64,000 bases of DNA, taken from Opitutales bacterium. Lineage in GTDB: Bacteria; Verrucomicrobiota; Verrucomicrobiia; Opitutales; JABSRG01. The position numbers and the translations under genes were made by a program. Below, piece after piece: positions 61,817 through 64,000 of the stretch. The DNA is taken from positions 1 through 64,000 of the forward strand of contig JABSRG010000005.1 of the NCBI GenBank assembly GCA_013215165.1, in the 5' to 3' direction. The notes under the pieces were generated by a model. That model ran no database searches. It was not told where the DNA came from and saw only the letters and a list, made by a program, of their open reading frames with translations. Within the stretch, counting starts at the first letter, position 1, and the number at the start of each line of letters is the position of its first letter.

Positions 61817-63148
61817 TTAGGCTACACGCTCCACGATCAACTCGGGAGGTGTTGGACGCTTGGGTGCAAGTCGGTAGGCATTTCTAAGGTATTCGAGTGC
61901 CTCTTCTACCTTTGCCTCGTCGTTGTAATGGATCATCATAAGAGGTTCTCCTTGTTTCACCTGAGTGCCTACTTTTTTGATCTCACTTACGCCCACGGCA
62001 TAGTCCATGCCGCGCTTCTTTTCTGCGAGAATGCGGACCCCCGTAGCAATCATGCTAGCGTCGATAGTATGCACATAGCCACGCTTCGGTGCAGGCAGCT
62101 TTCTGACATATTTTGCTTTCGGAAATTTCTCAGGATCGTCCACATAGGTGGGGTCGCCCCCTTGGGCCTCGATCATCTCTTTGAATTTCTGAAGTGCTGA
62201 ACCATCCTTGAGGCGCTTTTGAACAGTTTGCTTTGCCGATAGCGTGGATCCAGCCACACCTGCAAGCCGCACGATCTCCATACCGAGTTTCAATACAAGC
62301 TCTTGGAGGTCTTCAGGACCCTCACCCTTCAAAAGATCGATAGCTTCGCGGACTTCAAGAGCCGTGCCGACCGTATCACCCAGCGGTTGATTCATATCCG
62401 TCACCAGCGCGACACAGCGACGATTCATGGAGCGGCCAACACGTGTGATCGAACGGGCGAGCTGCTTAGCTTGCTCAACGTCCTTGATGAACGAGCCATT
62501 GCCCCACTTCACATCAACCACAAGACCTTCAGCGCCTTCTGCAAGCTTCCGGCTCAAGACACTGCCTGTGATGAGGGGCAGGCTTGGAATCGTCCCAGTC
62601 TGCGTGCGTAGTTTGTAGAGAATAGTGTCTACAGGGGAAATTTCTTTGTGCTGCTCGGTGAAGATGCAGCCCACGGTCTTCAACTGATCGATAAACTCAT
62701 CGATGTCTGCTTTGGTTTTGATCTTCGGAATACTGGAGAGCTTTGAGATGTTTGAGATTTCCAGCTCTTCATCCACACCGTTCATCGTGGGAGACACAAC
62801 ACCACAGGCAGCCGCCAAAGGAGCCAAAACTAAGGCTGTCTTATCTCCAACACCACCCGTCGAATATTTGTCGATCTTAGGACGGCTGATTTCAGTTAAA
62901 TCAATCACTTCGCCCGAAAGCATCATTTCCTCTGCAAATGTAGCTGTCTCCTGTGCGGACATACCTTGGAAATAGACCGCCATTGCGAGAGCTGCCATCT
63001 GAAACTCTGGCATCTCCTTATCCAAAATGGAATCTACCACGTAGCGAATCTCTTCGTCAGAGAGTTCGCCACCAGACCGTTTTTTCTCTATGAGAGCAGC
63101 AAATGACGGCTTTACGAATTTGCGTGCTGATATAATTTTCTTGCGCAT
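61817..63148 (-). CDS. Pyrimidine/thymidine phosphorylase family protein with altered phosphate-binding loop
   Basis: The 443-residue protein follows the DeoA/Pdp fold: helical domain I, KYSTGGVGDKTALVLAPLAA (94-113), LRTQTGTIPSLPLITGSVLSRKLAEG with the base-binding Arg181 and Lys201, VVDVKWGNGSF, and the C-terminal barrel (RGYVHTID, YAVGVSEIKKVG). In canonical enzymes GRGLGHTGGTLDKLE follows the first motif. Here the same-length stretch reads TMNGVDEELEISNISKLSSI (121-140), so glycines and threonine used for phosphate binding are missing. It may have changed substrate or mechanism. It has a good promoter candidate and a strong terminator, so it is probably monocistronic and expressed. Confidence 0.85.
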   Translation of the reverse strand: MRKKIISARKFVKPSFAALIEKKRSGGELSDEEIRYVVDSILDKEMPEFQMAALAMAVYFQGMSAQETATFAEEMMLSGEVIDLTEISRPKIDKYSTGGVGDKTALVLAPLAAACGVVSPTMNGVDEELEISNISKLSSIPKIKTKADIDEFIDQLKTVGCIFTEQHKEISPVDTILYKLRTQTGTIPSLPLITGSVLSRKLAEGAEGLVVDVKWGNGSFIKDVEQAKQLARSITRVGRSMNRRCVALVTDMNQPLGDTVGTALEVREAIDLLKGEGPEDLQELVLKLGMEIVRLAGVAGSTLSAKQTVQKRLKDGSALQKFKEMIEAQGGDPTYVDDPEKFPKAKYVRKLPAPKRGYVHTIDASMIATGVRILAEKKRGMDYAVGVSEIKKVGTQVKQGEPLMMIHYNDEAKVEEALEYLRNAYRLAPKRPTPPELIVERVA

Positions 63149-63220
63149 GTTTGAGACTGTAAAAGGAAGCAGATTCGAGCTAACGAAACCGCAACAAAAG
63201 CGAAGAGAATACAGTTTTTT

Positions 63221-63249
63221 GTAACATCCGTCGAGATTTTTGTTGTCAA
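63221..63249 (-). promoter_or_regulatory. Predicted promoter of the phosphorylase gene
   Basis: TTGACA (63244-63249), 17-nt spacer, TGTTAC (63221-63226) on the minus strand, 73 nt before the ATG. Confidence 0.45.
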
Positions 63250-63365
63250 TCTGCTCGAAATGGTAACCGCACTACCCTGGCGACAAAATTTGAACTGATC
63301 TCACCAGGGACCTTACAATTCATGGAGCCGGTTTACATCCAGATATTTCGAATACATATTGTCGC

Positions 63366-64000
63366 ATGCTTCCGCTCTCGCGCACCTCAGCATTAAAACG
63401 ACTCGAAGCTTTTATACCTGATGCAGGTGAAGTGTATACAAGCGGACGTAATTTCGATGCATCTCCGGGCGCTTCAGGGGCGCCTTCCGGACTCTCCGCA
63501 GCTCTACGGCTCAGGCTTGTTTCTGAGCACGAGGTCGTCAAAGCGTGCTTGGATGCATACAGCCTCCAGCAAGTAGACAAATTTGTCTCTGAAGTCATTT
63601 GGCGCACCTATTGGAAAGGCTGGCTCGCGCAACGGCCCTCTGTTTGGGAAGACTATTGTTCAGATCTTTCCGAGGCCGAACGAGAACTGGGCTCTTCCCG
63701 CGGACTCCAGACAGCCTATACACAGGCCATCGAAGCGCGTAGCGGAATCGATTGCTTCGATCATTGGGTGACTCAGCTCCTAGAAACAGGATACTTGCAC
63801 AACCACGCTCGAATGTGGTTTGCAAGCATCTGGATTTTCACCTTGAGGCTTCCTTGGACTCTCGGCGCTGCGTTCTTCCTCAGGCATCTCCTAGATGGCG
63901 ACACCGCCTCGAACACACTGAGCTGGCGATGGGTAGCTGGTCTCCAGACAAGAGGAAAACACTACTTGGCGCGCCCATCGAATATCAAGCGTTATACGCG
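63366..64000 (+). CDS. Photolyase-type FAD-binding domain protein (partial, runs off window)
   Basis: The frame starts with ATG at 63366 (MLPLSRTSALKRLEAFIPDA) and is open to the window end (211 codons). It shows EVIWRTYWKGWLAQRP, then HNHARMWFASIWIFTLRLPW, LGAAFFLRHLLDGDTASNTLSWRWVAGLQT and HYLARPSNIKRYT. These are the FAD-binding helices of the cryptochrome/photolyase family, including the asparagine-rich active-site region. The N-terminal alpha/beta photolyase domain that binds the antenna is absent from the start, as in a group of short FAD-domain proteins of uncertain role. It is divergent from the phosphorylase gene. DNA repair is possible but unproven. Confidence 0.85.
   Translation, partial: MLPLSRTSALKRLEAFIPDAGEVYTSGRNFDASPGASGAPSGLSAALRLRLVSEHEVVKACLDAYSLQQVDKFVSEVIWRTYWKGWLAQRPSVWEDYCSDLSEAERELGSSRGLQTAYTQAIEARSGIDCFDHWVTQLLETGYLHNHARMWFASIWIFTLRLPWTLGAAFFLRHLLDGDTASNTLSWRWVAGLQTRGKHYLARPSNIKRYT

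Noticed and set aside
1-64000. tRNA, rRNA genes and CRISPR arrays
   Set aside because: None were recognised by eye; short tRNAs could be missed without a covariance-model search.

Overview
The window looks like a chromosomal segment of a Gram-negative bacterium of the PVC group, most likely a marine Verrucomicrobiota (Opitutae/Puniceicoccales style). The reasons are giant secreted Ig-repeat and TSP3-repeat proteins, a formylglycine-type sulfatase with its own IclR regulator, a DUF5916-type outer-membrane barrel, a REP-associated transposase with dispersed palindromes, weak or absent Shine-Dalgarno sites and many GTG/TTG starts. The lineage is inferred from gene style, not from a marker gene. 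No rRNA, tRNA or CRISPR array was seen.

1-15.7 kb is one minus-strand operon of exported surface proteins: a 908-aa TSP3/LamG-like protein, a 63-aa membrane peptide, a 249-aa fibre-like protein and a giant Ig/LVIVD/TIG adhesin of more than 3,970 codons that leaves the window. The adhesin frame is cut twice by in-frame TAG codons. 15.8-18.8 kb holds REP-like palindromes, a queuosine-precursor transporter overlapping an amidohydrolase, a HAD-phosphatase remnant and a decayed transposase.

19-30 kb is a lipid locus. It has a Kef-type antiporter, psd and a cdsA-desaturase-pssA operon (phosphatidylethanolamine synthesis), followed by what looks like a complete ether-lipid pathway: fatty acyl-CoA reductase, methyltransferase, a fused acyltransferase-SDR protein, and an alkyl-DHAP synthase split by a one-base frameshift.

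30-41 kb is an accessory island: a REP-associated transposase, two overlapping TIR-transmembrane genes, a 24-aa double-glycine-leader peptide gene not found by ordinary ORF calling, an outer-membrane barrel, a C39-peptidase ABC exporter, small unknown ORFs and a second leader-like micro-gene. I consider this peptide-export/TIR locus the best candidate for an undescribed system.

41-64 kb is mostly housekeeping: rpsR, tsaC, rarA, pgpA-pgsA, coaD, an MFS pump, an EF-hand protein facing a two-component pair (its response regulator carries an in-frame TAA), a YacP-like NYN protein, a TatD-like hydrolase, sufE, malQ, mlaE-mlaF, a HAD phosphatase, purC, an unknown membrane protein, a degenerate NtrC-like regulator, sulfatase plus IclR, a divergent pyrimidine-nucleoside phosphorylase and the start of a photolyase-like FAD-domain gene.
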